5,013 bases of DNA from JBFWQM01 sp050249455 (GTDB taxonomy: Bacteria > Pseudomonadota > Alphaproteobacteria > MPNO01 > VGEU01), in the NCBI GenBank assembly GCA_050249455.1, contig JBFWQM010000322.1:1-5013 (forward strand). Reading direction: 5' to 3'. A program made the position numbers and the translations under genes. Under the pieces are notes generated by a model that saw nothing but the letters and a program-made list of their open reading frames with translations, ran no database searches and was not told where the DNA came from. Positions 4,872 through 5,013 of the stretch are shown here, piece after piece (the stretch's first letter is position 1; the number at the start of each line of letters is the position of its first letter).

Positions 4872-5013
4872 GGCCCGGCCTGACTTCGCGATCATCTCGA
4901 CCAGCCGGGCCGGCTGGATCGGGATGTCGGTGATGCGCACGCCGAACGGCTTCAGCGCGTCCTCGACGGCCGAGGCGATCACCGCGGTCGCCGGGATGGT
5001 GCCGCCCTCGCCC
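4854..5013 (-). CDS. Molybdopterin-binding xanthine dehydrogenase/CO dehydrogenase-type large subunit, C-terminal 52 residues (rest outside window)
   Basis: Minus-strand frame entering at the right edge and ending in TGA at 4856-4854. The first visible residues, GEGGTIPATAVIASAVEDAL, match the GEGG block near the C-terminus of molybdenum hydroxylase large subunits (CoxL/XdhA/aldehyde oxidase), where the Glu (codon 5009-5007) is the catalytic base at the Mo-cytosine dinucleotide site. The typical end follows: KPFGVRITDIPIQPARLVEMI and a short Gly/Ala tail. Such subunits oxidise purines, aldehydes, N-heterocycles or CO by hydroxylation, with FAD and 2Fe-2S subunits usually encoded beside them. 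The active-site loop that separates true CO dehydrogenases from the others lies outside the window, so the substrate cannot be given. It is convergent with the chemoreceptor, 33 nt apart, and probably unrelated to it. Confidence 0.82.
   Translation of the reverse strand, partial: GEGGTIPATAVIASAVEDALKPFGVRITDIPIQPARLVEMIAKSGRAGGGAS

Overview
The window comes from a GC-rich Gram-negative chromosome with long spurious antisense ORFs and strong G/C bias at third codon positions. The gene set suggests a metabolically versatile, motile, aerobic proteobacterium: an SdhA/FrdA-type flavoprotein, a VanA-type Rieske oxygenase, an Aer-like PAS protein with a chemoreceptor, and the end of a molybdenum hydroxylase. 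An alphaproteobacterium is the best guess, from protein style and the chemoreceptor ending without a CheR/CheB tether. This is an inference, and a betaproteobacterium is not excluded.

Layout. (1) Positions 1-1300, + strand: the C-terminal 309 residues of a fumarate reductase/succinate dehydrogenase-type flavoprotein, overlapping by ATGA a 123-residue protein that is only the N-terminal 2Fe-2S domain of SdhB/FrdB. (2) 1301-1407: a convergent intergenic gap with two near-identical palindromic REP-like elements in head-to-head orientation. (3) 1408-2430, - strand: a complete 340-residue Rieske non-haem iron oxygenase with a good ribosome binding site and a plausible sigma-70 promoter. (4) 2431-2854: a 424-base divergent intergenic region, visibly less GC-rich toward its right end, carrying an 11-bp perfect inverted repeat pair (one arm on the Rieske -35 box) and a GC hairpin just before the next gene. 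(5) 2855-4820, + strand: a soluble Aer-like PAS protein (179 aa) and a chemoreceptor with two membrane helices and no ligand-binding domain (483 aa), overlapping by 26 nt. (6) 4854-5013, - strand: the last 52 residues of a molybdopterin-binding xanthine dehydrogenase/CO dehydrogenase-type large subunit, convergent with the chemoreceptor.

How the genes work together. The flavoprotein and the 2Fe-2S protein look like a two-subunit soluble or peripheral oxidoreductase passing electrons from FAD to one 2Fe-2S cluster. The PAS protein and chemoreceptor look like a split energy-taxis (redox) receptor of the Campylobacter CetB/CetA kind: the PAS protein would bind FAD in the cytoplasm and signal through the HAMP region of the membrane-anchored transducer. 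The Rieske oxygenase has no reductase gene in the window and its substrate cannot be read from sequence. The most interesting items are the split taxis receptor with its three HAMP-like repeats and the flavoprotein paired with a stand-alone 2Fe-2S domain. Nothing clearly mobile, no CRISPR and no RNA gene was seen.
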